Shown in pieces: positions 1 through 6,159 of a stretch of DNA of 8,051 bases (positions within the stretch are counted from its first letter, which is position 1; each line of letters begins with the position of its first letter). The notes beneath the pieces were generated by a model. That model was given only the letters and a program-made list of their open reading frames with translations, searched no databases and had not been told where the DNA came from. Source of the DNA: Candidatus Omnitrophota bacterium (GTDB taxonomy: Bacteria > Omnitrophota > Gorgyraeia > Duberdicusellales > 4484-171); NCBI GenBank assembly GCA_014728785.1, contig WJKZ01000237.1, forward strand, positions 1-8,051, written 5' to 3'. Position numbers and translations under genes: made by a program.

Positions 1-958
1 AAATAATAAGCGGGATGACGACGAGGAGATTGTAGGGGATTTCCAGTTAATGAAAGAGATGGGCGTGAACGTTATACGCCTTTACCATCAACCGCACAAA
101 ATCAACAAAAAGCTGATTAGACAAATGTATGAAAATTATGGTATATTTACCATAATTGGTGACTTTTTAGGCAAGTATACTTTAGGCAGCCAGGCCGATT
201 GGGAAGAGGGAACCGATTACGACAATCAATTTCACCAGCAAAACATGCTCGAAAGCGTCAAAAAAATGGTTCTCGAATTCAGAGATGAACCCGGAGTATT
301 GATTTGGCTTTTAGGTAACGAGAATGTGTACGGACTGGGTTGCAATGCAGATAAAAAACCGGCGAGCTTTTTTAGGTTTGCCAATAAAGCAGCAAAACTC
401 ATAAAGTCATTAGATCCCCAAAAAAGACCGGTGGCTATATCTTCCGGAGATACTCTTTATCTGGATATTTTTGCCGAACATTGCCCGGATATAGACATCT
501 TCGGGACTAATTCATACCGCGGAAAGTATGGATTCCTGGACTTGTGGGATGAGGTTAAGAGAGTTGCGGATAAACCGGCTATTATAACTGAATATGGCTG
601 CCCGTCTTATGCTAAAGGTTATTCAACAGAAGTTGCCCAGAGCTATCAGGCCGAATATCACAAAGCCTGCTGGAATGACATAAGATGTAACTCTTCGGGG
701 TACGGAGCCGGTAATTCTTTAGGAGGTATTGTTTTTGAATGGATAGATGAATGGTGGAAGGCTTACGAACCGGCCTATCATGACAAAAAAGGACTTTTCA
801 GCGGACCGTTCCTCGACGGTTATATGCATGAAGAATGGCTGGGCGTATGCGGTCAGGGCAACGGAGAAAAGTCTCCTTTTCTGAGACAGTTAAAAAAATC
901 TTACTACGAATACAAAGAAATGTGGAACGAAAACGAAGCTTTTTGCGGTAAAGAATAA
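1..958 (+). CDS. GH2-like clan GH-A TIM-barrel glycosidase, 5' truncated by window edge
   Basis: The reading frame is open from base 2 to the TAA at 956-958, so the gene starts before the window. The ATG at 50 lies inside the barrel and is not the real start. The product is the catalytic-barrel part of a GH2-like glycoside hydrolase or transglycosidase. Visible landmarks are the strand with GVNVIRLY (Arg of strand 2), the acid/base motif WLLGNEN (Glu codon 320-322), the strand-6 motif GTNSYRG, the nucleophile motif ITEYG (Glu codon 590-592) and the Trp-rich strand-8 motif FEWIDEWW. A late motif, HEEWLGV, recurs in the paralogue at 2280-3629. Both catalytic-type carboxylates are present, so activity is plausible, but the substrate cannot be read from sequence. 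The next gene begins 37 bases downstream, probably in the same operon. The N-terminus, and hence any signal peptide or anchor, is not visible. The family call is firm at the level of clan GH-A and less so for GH2 itself. Confidence 0.85.
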   Translation, partial: NNKRDDDEEIVGDFQLMKEMGVNVIRLYHQPHKINKKLIRQMYENYGIFTIIGDFLGKYTLGSQADWEEGTDYDNQFHQQNMLESVKKMVLEFRDEPGVLIWLLGNENVYGLGCNADKKPASFFRFANKAAKLIKSLDPQKRPVAISSGDTLYLDIFAEHCPDIDIFGTNSYRGKYGFLDLWDEVKRVADKPAIITEYGCPSYAKGYSTEVAQSYQAEYHKACWNDIRCNSSGYGAGNSLGGIVFEWIDEWWKAYEPAYHDKKGLFSGPFLDGYMHEEWLGVCGQGNGEKSPFLRQLKKSYYEYKEMWNENEAFCGKE

Positions 959-984
959 AGTATAAACTTAAAACAAACATAACA

Positions 985-992
985 AAGGAGGA
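985..992 (+). promoter_or_regulatory. Strong Shine-Dalgarno deciding the start of the repeat-domain protein
   Basis: The sequence AAGGAGGA lies directly before GTGATG. The GTG at 993 would touch the ribosome-binding core, while the ATG at 996 leaves a spacing of about 4 bases after AGGAGG. The ATG at 996 is therefore the preferred start. Confidence 0.7.
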
Positions 993-995
993 GTG

Positions 996-2201
996 ATGCG
1001 AAAAGCAGTAATATTTTTATTTGTCGGCCTTGCAGTATTCGGCTATTTCCTGCAGACTACAGGGGTATGCGAAGAAAGCAAAGAGGAGTTCTTTGTTTAT
1101 AAAGACAAAAATTCCCCCTCTAACCACTTCATTCCCAGCGGATGGATGGGAGACACAAACGATATTAAATTCAACGACCAGGAAACAAGTGAAAAATATT
1201 CAGGAGCTACATCAATAAAAATAACTTACACTGCCAAGAAATCCCAGGGGAATGGCTGGGCAGGAATTTACTGGCAATCGTCACAGAATAACTGGGGAAG
1301 CAGAGATACCGCTCTGGACTTAAGCGATTACAATAAACTGGTATTTATGGCCAAAGGGGCCGAAGGCGGAGAAGTTATTACCGCCGTAAAGGTAGGCGGT
1401 ATCACCACCAACGTTATTACCGGAGAAAAAGTTAAATTTCCCGACAGCACCAATGTCGAAAAAGGCCCTATCAGGTTGACCAATGATTGGCAGGAATACT
1501 ATATAAATCTTGAAGAAAAAGACCTTTCCAGCGTAAACGGTGGCCTGGCTATTACTTTTAGCGCCGACCATGCCGGGAAAAAACAGACAATCTACCTGGA
1601 TGAAATCCGCTATGTCTATGATGCCGACTTAACAGAAGAAGAGGCAAGAGTGAATTTTCCCTTCTATGTATATGCAGACAGTAATTCATTAGACAACCAT
1701 TTCATTCCCAGCGGATGGATGCCGGCAACCGCAGGGAAGGACTTAAAAGTAAATACTGACTGGAAAAACTATCCTTTTAGCGGAAACTCCTGCATTAGAA
1801 TCGAGCACAGGAATAAATCCGGAACACGCTGGGCAGGTATATATTGGCAACAGCCGGCTAATAACTGGGGACAAATTCCGGGTGCCGGATATGACCTTCA
1901 GGGAGCAGAAAAATTAACCTTCTGGGCCAGGGGAGACAAGGGAGGAGAAGTCATTTATGAGTTTAAGATGGGTGGCATCTCCAGCGGAGAATACATAGAC
2001 TCCGACAGTGCAAGTATCGGGCCTGTTGAATTGACCAAAGAATGGAAACAATACACAATAGATTTAAGAGGCAGGGATCTTTCCTATGTAATAGGCGGCT
2101 TTGCCTGGGCTACGAATATTGACGTAAACGATCCCGAAGGTATAGTATTCTACCTGGACGAGATAAAATACGTTGCTGGTTCAGTAACCGAAACAGAATA
2201 A
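996..2201 (+). CDS. Secreted protein with two tandem carbohydrate-binding-like domains
   Basis: This is a 401-residue protein from ATG 996; a GTG at 993 would add one residue. The N-terminus is a signal sequence: Arg-Lys, then a hydrophobic core to about residue 20. Cys25 follows, but TTGVC is not a proper lipobox, so cleavage by signal peptidase I or retention as an anchor are both possible. The rest is two copies of one domain, about residues 32-207 and 222-393. Shared landmarks in order are VYxDxNS..NHFIPSGWM, WAGIYWQ..NNWG, a GGEVI/GGI stretch, LT.xW..Y.I, DLS.V.GG and YLDEI.YV. The aromatic-rich beta pattern with a closing YLDEI strand resembles jelly-roll carbohydrate-binding modules such as those attached to glycosidases. 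No catalytic domain is visible. It lies between two TIM-barrel glycosidase paralogues, which supports a glycan-binding role. That function is inferred, and I cannot name an existing CBM family. Confidence 0.7.
   Translation: MRKAVIFLFVGLAVFGYFLQTTGVCEESKEEFFVYKDKNSPSNHFIPSGWMGDTNDIKFNDQETSEKYSGATSIKITYTAKKSQGNGWAGIYWQSSQNNWGSRDTALDLSDYNKLVFMAKGAEGGEVITAVKVGGITTNVITGEKVKFPDSTNVEKGPIRLTNDWQEYYINLEEKDLSSVNGGLAITFSADHAGKKQTIYLDEIRYVYDADLTEEEARVNFPFYVYADSNSLDNHFIPSGWMPATAGKDLKVNTDWKNYPFSGNSCIRIEHRNKSGTRWAGIYWQQPANNWGQIPGAGYDLQGAEKLTFWARGDKGGEVIYEFKMGGISSGEYIDSDSASIGPVELTKEWKQYTIDLRGRDLSYVIGGFAWATNIDVNDPEGIVFYLDEIKYVAGSVTETE
1122..1721 (+). repeat. Near-identical 27-base units marking the intragenic domain duplication
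   Basis: Bases 1122-1148 and 1695-1721 differ at one position in 27 and encode the same NHFIPSGWM motif at the start of each domain copy. Conservation at nucleotide level beyond the protein suggests either a fairly recent duplication or gene conversion. The rest of the two copies is recognisably related but more diverged. Confidence 0.75.
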
Positions 2202-2279
2202 TTGCACTAACACAAAAATAAGTTCAGCTAAAAATATCAAGGTGGAAATGTTGTAAATCTGCAGGGAAGGAGTTTTAAC

Positions 2280-3629
2280 ATGAAGGTTTCAAAAGGCACT
2301 AAAAGAACGGGGATATTGCTTTTAGCATTAATCTTGCTTGCTTCTAATATCTGGTTTTATACACAGCGAGAAAATCTTCTTGAAAAAAACAATAAGCTTC
2401 TGGATGAATTAAAAACTTTACAGTTAAAATTCGACACTTTTAAAAAAGAAGAACGGGCATGTTCTTTATGCCGGCCAAAGCGAATAGATGTTATTCAACT
2501 GGAAAAAGGCGGTTATGTGTTGTGTCTAAACGGTAAACCTTTTTTTATAAAGGGAGTAGGGTATAATCCTACCCCGATAGGTGAAGGCTACGATTACAAC
2601 TTTTTCGCTGACAAAAATAAACCCTGGCTCAGGGATGGAAAATTAATGAAAGAAGCCGGTTTTAACTGTGTAAGAATATATTCTACAGGCGAAGACCTGG
2701 GCAAAGTCAAGGAATTTATCCGGGATATGTATGAAAAATATGGCATCTATACGGCAGTAAGCGACTGGCTGGGGTTATGGGAGTATCCCAGAGCCAATTA
2801 CGCAGACCCTGGTTTTAGGGCCAGAACCAAAGAGCGGATTTTAAAAATAGTAAGAGCTCTTAAAGACGAGGAAGGGGTTCTGATGTGGATTCTCGGCAAC
2901 GAAAACAACTACACCTTTTCGGGTAAAATTGGCTTCTGGACATCTCCTGAAATTGAAGAGTTGGGTGATTTGCGCCAAATCCAAAACAAAAAAGCTGAAA
3001 TTTACTATTCCTTTGTAAACGAACTGGCAAGAGAAATTAAAAAGATAGACAAGTTACATCCGGTAGCTTTAAGTAACGGAGAGACCAGCTTTTTAGATAT
3101 AGCGGCTGAAAACTGCCCCTATATCGATATACTGGCCATAATCATCTACCGGGGGAAGGATTTTGGCAATCTCTTCAGAAATACCCATAACTTGTTCGAC
3201 AAACCGGTAATTCTTTCCGAATTCGGATGCGATTCCTATGATGCTTACGAAAATGAAGAAAATCAGGAGATACAGGCTGAATTTTTACTTTCTCAATGGA
3301 AAGATCTCTATTCAAGCACCGTATTCAGCGGAAATTTAAAAGGGAACTGCATGGGCGGATTCATCTTTGAATGGAGCGATGAATGGTGGAAACACAATGA
3401 AGGTTTCAGAGAAGACTGGGCGGTCCATAATACAGAAGCGGGTTGGTCTAACGGCTCCTATTTCTTTGACATAAGAGCAGAAAATAATCTCAACATGAAT
3501 GAAGAGTGGTTTGGGATAGTTTCTTTAAAAAAGGAAAAAGAGAACGGAATAAATATACGGGTACCGAAAAAATCATTTTATATACTCAAGGACTTCTTCG
3601 CTGGACTTGACCTTTCACCTTCCAAATAG
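2280..3629 (+). CDS. Membrane-anchored GH2-like TIM-barrel glycosidase with N-terminal coiled coil
   Basis: This is a 449-residue protein with a good ribosome-binding site (AAGGAG at 2267-2272, 7-base spacing). A basic N-terminus and hydrophobic helix (about residues 11-27) form a signal anchor. A leucine/lysine-rich coiled coil (about 29-57) and a CSLC motif (Cys61, Cys64) follow. The barrel starts around residue 82 with NGKPFFIKGVGYNP. Next come FNCVRIY (Arg132), the acid/base motif WILGNEN (Glu208), the nucleophile motif ILSEFG (Glu314), FEWSDEWW at 363-370 and NEEWFG near the end. It is a clear paralogue of the truncated gene at the window start, with an extra stretch of about 15 residues after the acid/base motif. 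The strand-6 motif is degenerate: Ile288 sits where the paralogue has Asn. The enzyme probably faces the periplasm or cell surface. The clan call is secure. The substrate, and hydrolase versus transglycosidase action, are unknown. Confidence 0.85.
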   Translation: MKVSKGTKRTGILLLALILLASNIWFYTQRENLLEKNNKLLDELKTLQLKFDTFKKEERACSLCRPKRIDVIQLEKGGYVLCLNGKPFFIKGVGYNPTPIGEGYDYNFFADKNKPWLRDGKLMKEAGFNCVRIYSTGEDLGKVKEFIRDMYEKYGIYTAVSDWLGLWEYPRANYADPGFRARTKERILKIVRALKDEEGVLMWILGNENNYTFSGKIGFWTSPEIEELGDLRQIQNKKAEIYYSFVNELAREIKKIDKLHPVALSNGETSFLDIAAENCPYIDILAIIIYRGKDFGNLFRNTHNLFDKPVILSEFGCDSYDAYENEENQEIQAEFLLSQWKDLYSSTVFSGNLKGNCMGGFIFEWSDEWWKHNEGFREDWAVHNTEAGWSNGSYFFDIRAENNLNMNEEWFGIVSLKKEKENGINIRVPKKSFYILKDFFAGLDLSPSK

Positions 3630-3640
3630 AAAGGGCAAAA

Positions 3641-3682
3641 AACTCCGGTAAATACTCACAAATTAACTCCGTAACTATTTAC
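3641..3682 (+). repeat. Direct and inverted repeats upstream of the TonB-like gene promoter
   Basis: AACTCCGGTAA at 3641-3651 is repeated as AACTCCGTAA at 3665-3674, 24 bases later. GTAAATA at 3648-3654 is mirrored by TATTTAC at 3676-3682, the latter overlapping the proposed -35 element. The arrangement could be an operator, but the units are short and could occur by chance. There is no T-run after the inverted repeat, so it is not an intrinsic terminator. Confidence 0.3.
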
Positions 3683-3705
3683 TTGCCATCCTATTTTGAT
3701 ATAAT
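3678..3705 (+). promoter_or_regulatory. Extended -10 promoter for a leaderless transcript
   Basis: A perfect TATAAT lies at 3700-3705 and is preceded by TGA (3697-3699), giving an extended -10. The -35 candidate is TTTACT at 3678-3683 (4 of 6 matches to TTGACA) with a 16-base spacer. With the last T of the -10 at -7, position +1 falls on 3712, the A of the next ATG. There is no Shine-Dalgarno between promoter and start. The element therefore predicts a leaderless mRNA and marks the start of the second transcription unit. Confidence 0.7.
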
Positions 3706-3711
3706 AAAAAC

Positions 3712-4365
3712 ATGAACAAATACTGGAACCGAGCAGTTTTTATATCCTTTATGTGTCATGTCTTGTTGTTTACTTCAACCCCCCTGTATCATTTTTTGTT
3801 CCCTTTTAAAAACAAAAGCGCCGAGAAAAAAGAAGAGAAAACCAAACAAATCGAGATGATACCGGAGGAAATCGAGAAAATCAGTTCAGCCGAAAAACCA
3901 AAGCCAATAGAATCCGAACCCTTAGGTTATCAAGAGCCTTTACCTTACATTAAAAACATGGTAGATAAATTAATATCCGACGATAAAGTAAAACTCAGCA
4001 AACCAGAAACGATTGAAAAAGATATAAAAAGCATAATACTCTCGGAAGCACCCATTGATAAAGCTTTAGAAAAAAACCCTGCTTATATGGATTATTACCG
4101 GCTTATAAGAGAAAAAATCCGCAGTAATTCCTACAGTAATTACGACACAAAAAGTGAAGGAGAAGTTCTTGTCAGTTTTCTGATAATAAAAGACGGATCT
4201 TTGAAAAAAGTAAGTATCGATTCAAAATCTATCCCCAGTAACGAATTAAAACAAATAGCCTTGAGGAGCGTAAGAGATTCAGCGCCTTTCCCTGAGTTTC
4301 CTCAGGATTTGCAAAATTATTCACATTTGAAATTTAACGTTTCAATTTATTTTAAAAACAACTGA
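3712..4365 (+). CDS. TonB-like energy transducer / TonB C-terminal domain protein
   Basis: This is a 217-residue protein with one N-terminal membrane helix (about residues 8-30), a charged Lys/Glu-rich middle and a C-terminal TonB-type domain (about 125-215). The helix carries Ser12 and His16 in an SxxxH spacing. That is the pattern of the TonB transmembrane helix that couples to ExbB-ExbD. The C-terminal domain shows YYRLIREKI, then GEVLVSFLIIKDGSLKKV, and APFPEFP before the last strand, all typical of the TonB fold. The periplasmic linker is Lys/Glu-rich rather than strongly Pro-Lys. The expected role is transmitting proton-motive force to an outer-membrane receptor, though no receptor, exbB or exbD is in view. 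The ATG has no Shine-Dalgarno and lies 6 bases after a TATAAT box, so translation is probably leaderless. It opens the downstream gene run. The domain call is fairly sure; true TonB function is less so. Confidence 0.8.
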   Translation: MNKYWNRAVFISFMCHVLLFTSTPLYHFLFPFKNKSAEKKEEKTKQIEMIPEEIEKISSAEKPKPIESEPLGYQEPLPYIKNMVDKLISDDKVKLSKPETIEKDIKSIILSEAPIDKALEKNPAYMDYYRLIREKIRSNSYSNYDTKSEGEVLVSFLIIKDGSLKKVSIDSKSIPSNELKQIALRSVRDSAPFPEFPQDLQNYSHLKFNVSIYFKNN

Positions 4366-4401
4366 TATCAAAACCGCAAATGCGGCATACAAAAAAACAA
4401 A

Positions 4402-5205
4402 ATGATAAGAGAGCCTATAGCTAAAGGACAATTTTACCCTTCCGATCCCGAAAGTCTCGATTCCCTGATTGAGGAGCTCAGACCAAAAGAAAAGGGCAAA
4501 ATAGATTCGCCGGGTATAATACTCCCCCATGCAGGGTATATCTTTTCCGGCAAAGTCGCATTAACGACTATTAACCAGATACTGCCCAAAAAGACTGTTG
4601 TTCTACTGGGAACCAATCATAGAGGAAGAGGGGAGAATTTCTCTATCTGGCCTAAAGGCGCATGGATAATACCTTACGGTAAGATAGAAGTAAATGAAAA
4701 TCTTTCTTCGCGTATCCTGGACAACGGCAATGTAATAAAAGAAGATTATTCTTCTCATATGTACGAACATTCTTTAGAAGTTGAACTGCCGCTATTAAGA
4801 TACTGCCTGGGTAATTTCCAGATAGTACCGATTTGCTGCAGTTTATCAAGTCTAACAGACTACCGGGAGGCAGCTCTTCAAATAACCCGGAGCCTTAAAG
4901 ATGAGGCCGGAAATGTACTCTTTGTTGCCTCAACCGATTTATCCCATTACGAAAGCGAAGGTGTAGCCCGCAGAAAAGACCGGTCAGCTATAAACTCTAT
5001 TATTGAAATGGACGAAGAAAAACTAATAAGGATAGTTAAAGATTCGAATATAAGCATGTGTGGTTTAGCTCCAGTCTCCGTATTTCTGCTTTGTATGAAA
5101 AATTTAGGTTTCAACAAAGCACGGGTAAGCCTGTATCAAACCAGTGGAGAAGCTACCGGGGACTACGAAGCGGTAGTAGGATATGTAGGAATTGTGGTTA
5201 ATTAA
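4402..5205 (+). CDS. amrB: AmmeMemoRadiSam system protein B (Memo family)
   Basis: This 267-residue protein has the full length of the Memo/AmrB family, which is structurally related to LigB-type dioxygenases. Family landmarks are PIAKGQFYP at residues 5-13, LPHAGYIFSG (His43), LLGTNHRG (His73), the EHSLEVELPLL segment from Glu122, STDLSHY (His182), MCGLAPV (Cys220) and GDYEAVVGYVG at the C-terminus. The two early His and the Cys correspond to the metal-site residues known in human MEMO1. In other genomes AmrB often occurs with AmrA (AMMECR1) and a radical SAM protein; neither is in this window. The biochemical role of the bacterial protein is not settled. The gene starts 36 bases after the TonB-like gene. 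No Shine-Dalgarno is visible before the ATG, but the N-terminal family motif begins right after it, so the start is well supported. Confidence 0.9.
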   Translation: MIREPIAKGQFYPSDPESLDSLIEELRPKEKGKIDSPGIILPHAGYIFSGKVALTTINQILPKKTVVLLGTNHRGRGENFSIWPKGAWIIPYGKIEVNENLSSRILDNGNVIKEDYSSHMYEHSLEVELPLLRYCLGNFQIVPICCSLSSLTDYREAALQITRSLKDEAGNVLFVASTDLSHYESEGVARRKDRSAINSIIEMDEEKLIRIVKDSNISMCGLAPVSVFLLCMKNLGFNKARVSLYQTSGEATGDYEAVVGYVGIVVN

Positions 5206-5224
5206 ATAGAACAAGGGAAAATAA

Positions 5225-5563
5225 ATGGATAAGGAGTATCAAAAAGAAATAAGCCAGTGCTGGTTCGAATTCATCCGCCATAACGCTAACATCAGGCCGG
5301 AAGAAAATGAAAAAAAACCTTCCTTTTTTATATTTTTATCTTCCCTTGCCATGCAGGCTATGATTGCTTTAGGACGGATAGAAAATCCTTTGACAGGAGA
5401 GACGAATACCAACTACAAACAAGCCAAATTTCTGATAGATACCCTCGACTTAATCAAAACCCGGACAGTTAATAATCTGGAAAGAGACGAGGAAAGTTTC
5501 CTTAATGAATGCCTTACTAATTTGAGAGCTTTATATATGGAGGTAGCAAAAAATGATAAATGA
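5225..5563 (+). CDS. DUF1844 family protein
   Basis: This is a 112-residue soluble protein of unknown function. The DUF1844 pattern is visible. A PSFFIFLSSLAMQAMIALG segment lies at about residues 32-50, and an ENPLTG loop at 53-58. QAKFLIDTLDLIKTRTVNNL follows at 66-85, then ERDEESFLNECLTNLRALYMEV to the end. The family usually contains a hydrophobic helix with a SL.xQ motif and a downstream Ala-Lys..Ile-Asp-x-Leu helix, both seen here. It follows amrB by 19 bases with a weak ribosome-binding site (AAGGGA at 5213-5218). It overlaps the next gene by 11 bases, so the two are probably translationally coupled. The sequence gives no catalytic residues or metal motif, and I make no functional claim beyond the family name. 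Confidence 0.85.
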   Translation: MDKEYQKEISQCWFEFIRHNANIRPEENEKKPSFFIFLSSLAMQAMIALGRIENPLTGETNTNYKQAKFLIDTLDLIKTRTVNNLERDEESFLNECLTNLRALYMEVAKNDK

Positions 5564-5717
5564 TGAACTTTTAAAAATCCTTGTTTGCCCGGTCTGTAAA
5601 AAGGAAGTATTTCTGAAAAATGAAAAAATAATATGTAAGGCATGCGGCAGGAAATACCCCGTAAAGGACGGAATACCTATAATGCTGCCCGAGGAGGCGG
5701 AAAAAGATGAAGCCTAA
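5553..5717 (+). CDS. Trm112-like small zinc-ribbon protein
   Basis: This is a 54-residue protein that is easily missed because of its size. It begins with ATG at 5553 inside the end of the DUF1844 gene and has GGAGG at 5539-5543 with 9-base spacing. The sequence matches the Trm112/YcaR family: DELLKILVCPVC at residues 4-15, CKACGRKYPV at 28-37 and DGIPIMLPEEA at 39-49. Four cysteines (12, 15, 28, 31) form two CxxC knuckles that should bind one zinc ion. In eukaryotes and archaea Trm112 activates methyltransferases of tRNA, rRNA and release factors. Bacterial members are thought to act as small partner proteins, but the partner here is unknown. It overlaps its neighbours by 11 bases at each end, so its translation is likely coupled to both. 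The gene is convincing on motif, start signal and position. Confidence 0.88.
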   Translation: MINDELLKILVCPVCKKEVFLKNEKIICKACGRKYPVKDGIPIMLPEEAEKDEA

Positions 5718-6153
5718 ATCAAAAATCCTCATCATCCATGGCCCTAACCTGCATCTTTTGGGTAAACGAGAACCTGACATATACGGAAAATTAAATTTAG
5801 ACGAAATAAACCATAAACTCACCCGGATAGCCGAAGATAAAGGCGTAGAACTGGAAATATTTCAGTCTAATTCAGAAGGAGAAATAGTTAATACCATAAC
5901 TAAAGGCAATTACGATTTTTTAATAATAAACCCCGCTGCCTACACTCATACTTCTGTAGCTATAAGGGATTCTTTACTGGCAGTGGGAAAACCTGCTATA
6001 GAAGTCCATATTTCCAATATCTACAAAAGAGAGGAGTTTCGAAAAAAATCCCTCGTAAGCGATGTAGTCATAGGGATCATAAGCGGCTTAGGCGCTTTGA
6101 GTTATTACCTGGCTCTTCAGGGAGCATCCGAGTACCTTGATTCAAACTCCTAA
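5707..6153 (+). CDS. aroQ: 3-dehydroquinate dehydratase, type II
   Basis: This 148-residue enzyme dehydrates 3-dehydroquinate to 3-dehydroshikimate, the third step of the shikimate pathway, in the cytoplasm. Length and motifs fit the dodecameric type II family. The N-terminal GPNLHLLGKREPDIYG carries the lid Arg21 and catalytic Tyr26. FQSNSEGEIV follows at 52-61, then NPAAYTHTSVAIRD with Asn75 and His81, and EVHISNIYKREEFR with His101, Arg108 and Arg112. All the expected catalytic and substrate-binding residues are present, so the enzyme should be active. The start ATG overlaps the zinc-ribbon gene by 11 bases and is preceded by GAGGAGG (5691-5697) at 9-base spacing. The gene lies directly upstream of the Xaa-Pro peptidase and efp, an order also known in Bacillus-type genomes. 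Confidence 0.95.
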   Translation: MKPKSKILIIHGPNLHLLGKREPDIYGKLNLDEINHKLTRIAEDKGVELEIFQSNSEGEIVNTITKGNYDFLIINPAAYTHTSVAIRDSLLAVGKPAIEVHISNIYKREEFRKKSLVSDVVIGIISGLGALSYYLALQGASEYLDSNS

Positions 6154-6159
6154 ATTTAA

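Noticed and set aside
798..980. Open frame on the minus strand opposite the end of the first glycosidase.
   Set aside because: It is antisense to a well-supported coding region, has no family motif and no credible start signal.
2202..2237. TTGCAC followed by an A/T-rich stretch as a promoter before the anchored glycosidase.
   Set aside because: The only -10-like hexamer gives a spacer of about 21 bases and is poor. Read-through from upstream is more likely.
2239..2256. A minimal start-stop frame (AAGGTGG then ATG TTG TAA) ahead of the anchored glycosidase, like a regulatory mini-ORF.
   Set aside because: It encodes only two residues, the spacing is tight, and nothing else indicates attenuation. 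Chance is the simpler explanation.
3611..3634. Inverted repeat CCTTTC / GAAAGG spanning the stop codon of the anchored glycosidase.
   Set aside because: The stem is 6 bp with a 12-base loop and is followed by A residues rather than a T-run, so it does not support an intrinsic terminator.
3683..3688. TTGCCA as the -35 of the TonB-like gene promoter.
   Set aside because: It lies only 11 bases from the TATAAT, too close for a normal sigma-70-type promoter. TTTACT at 3678-3683 with the extended -10 fits better.
4374..4385. Perfect small hairpin CCGCA-AA-TGCGG between the TonB-like gene and amrB.
   Set aside because: The stem is only 5 bp with a 2-base loop and is followed by A-rich, not T-rich, sequence. 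It does not look like a terminator on either strand and may be chance.
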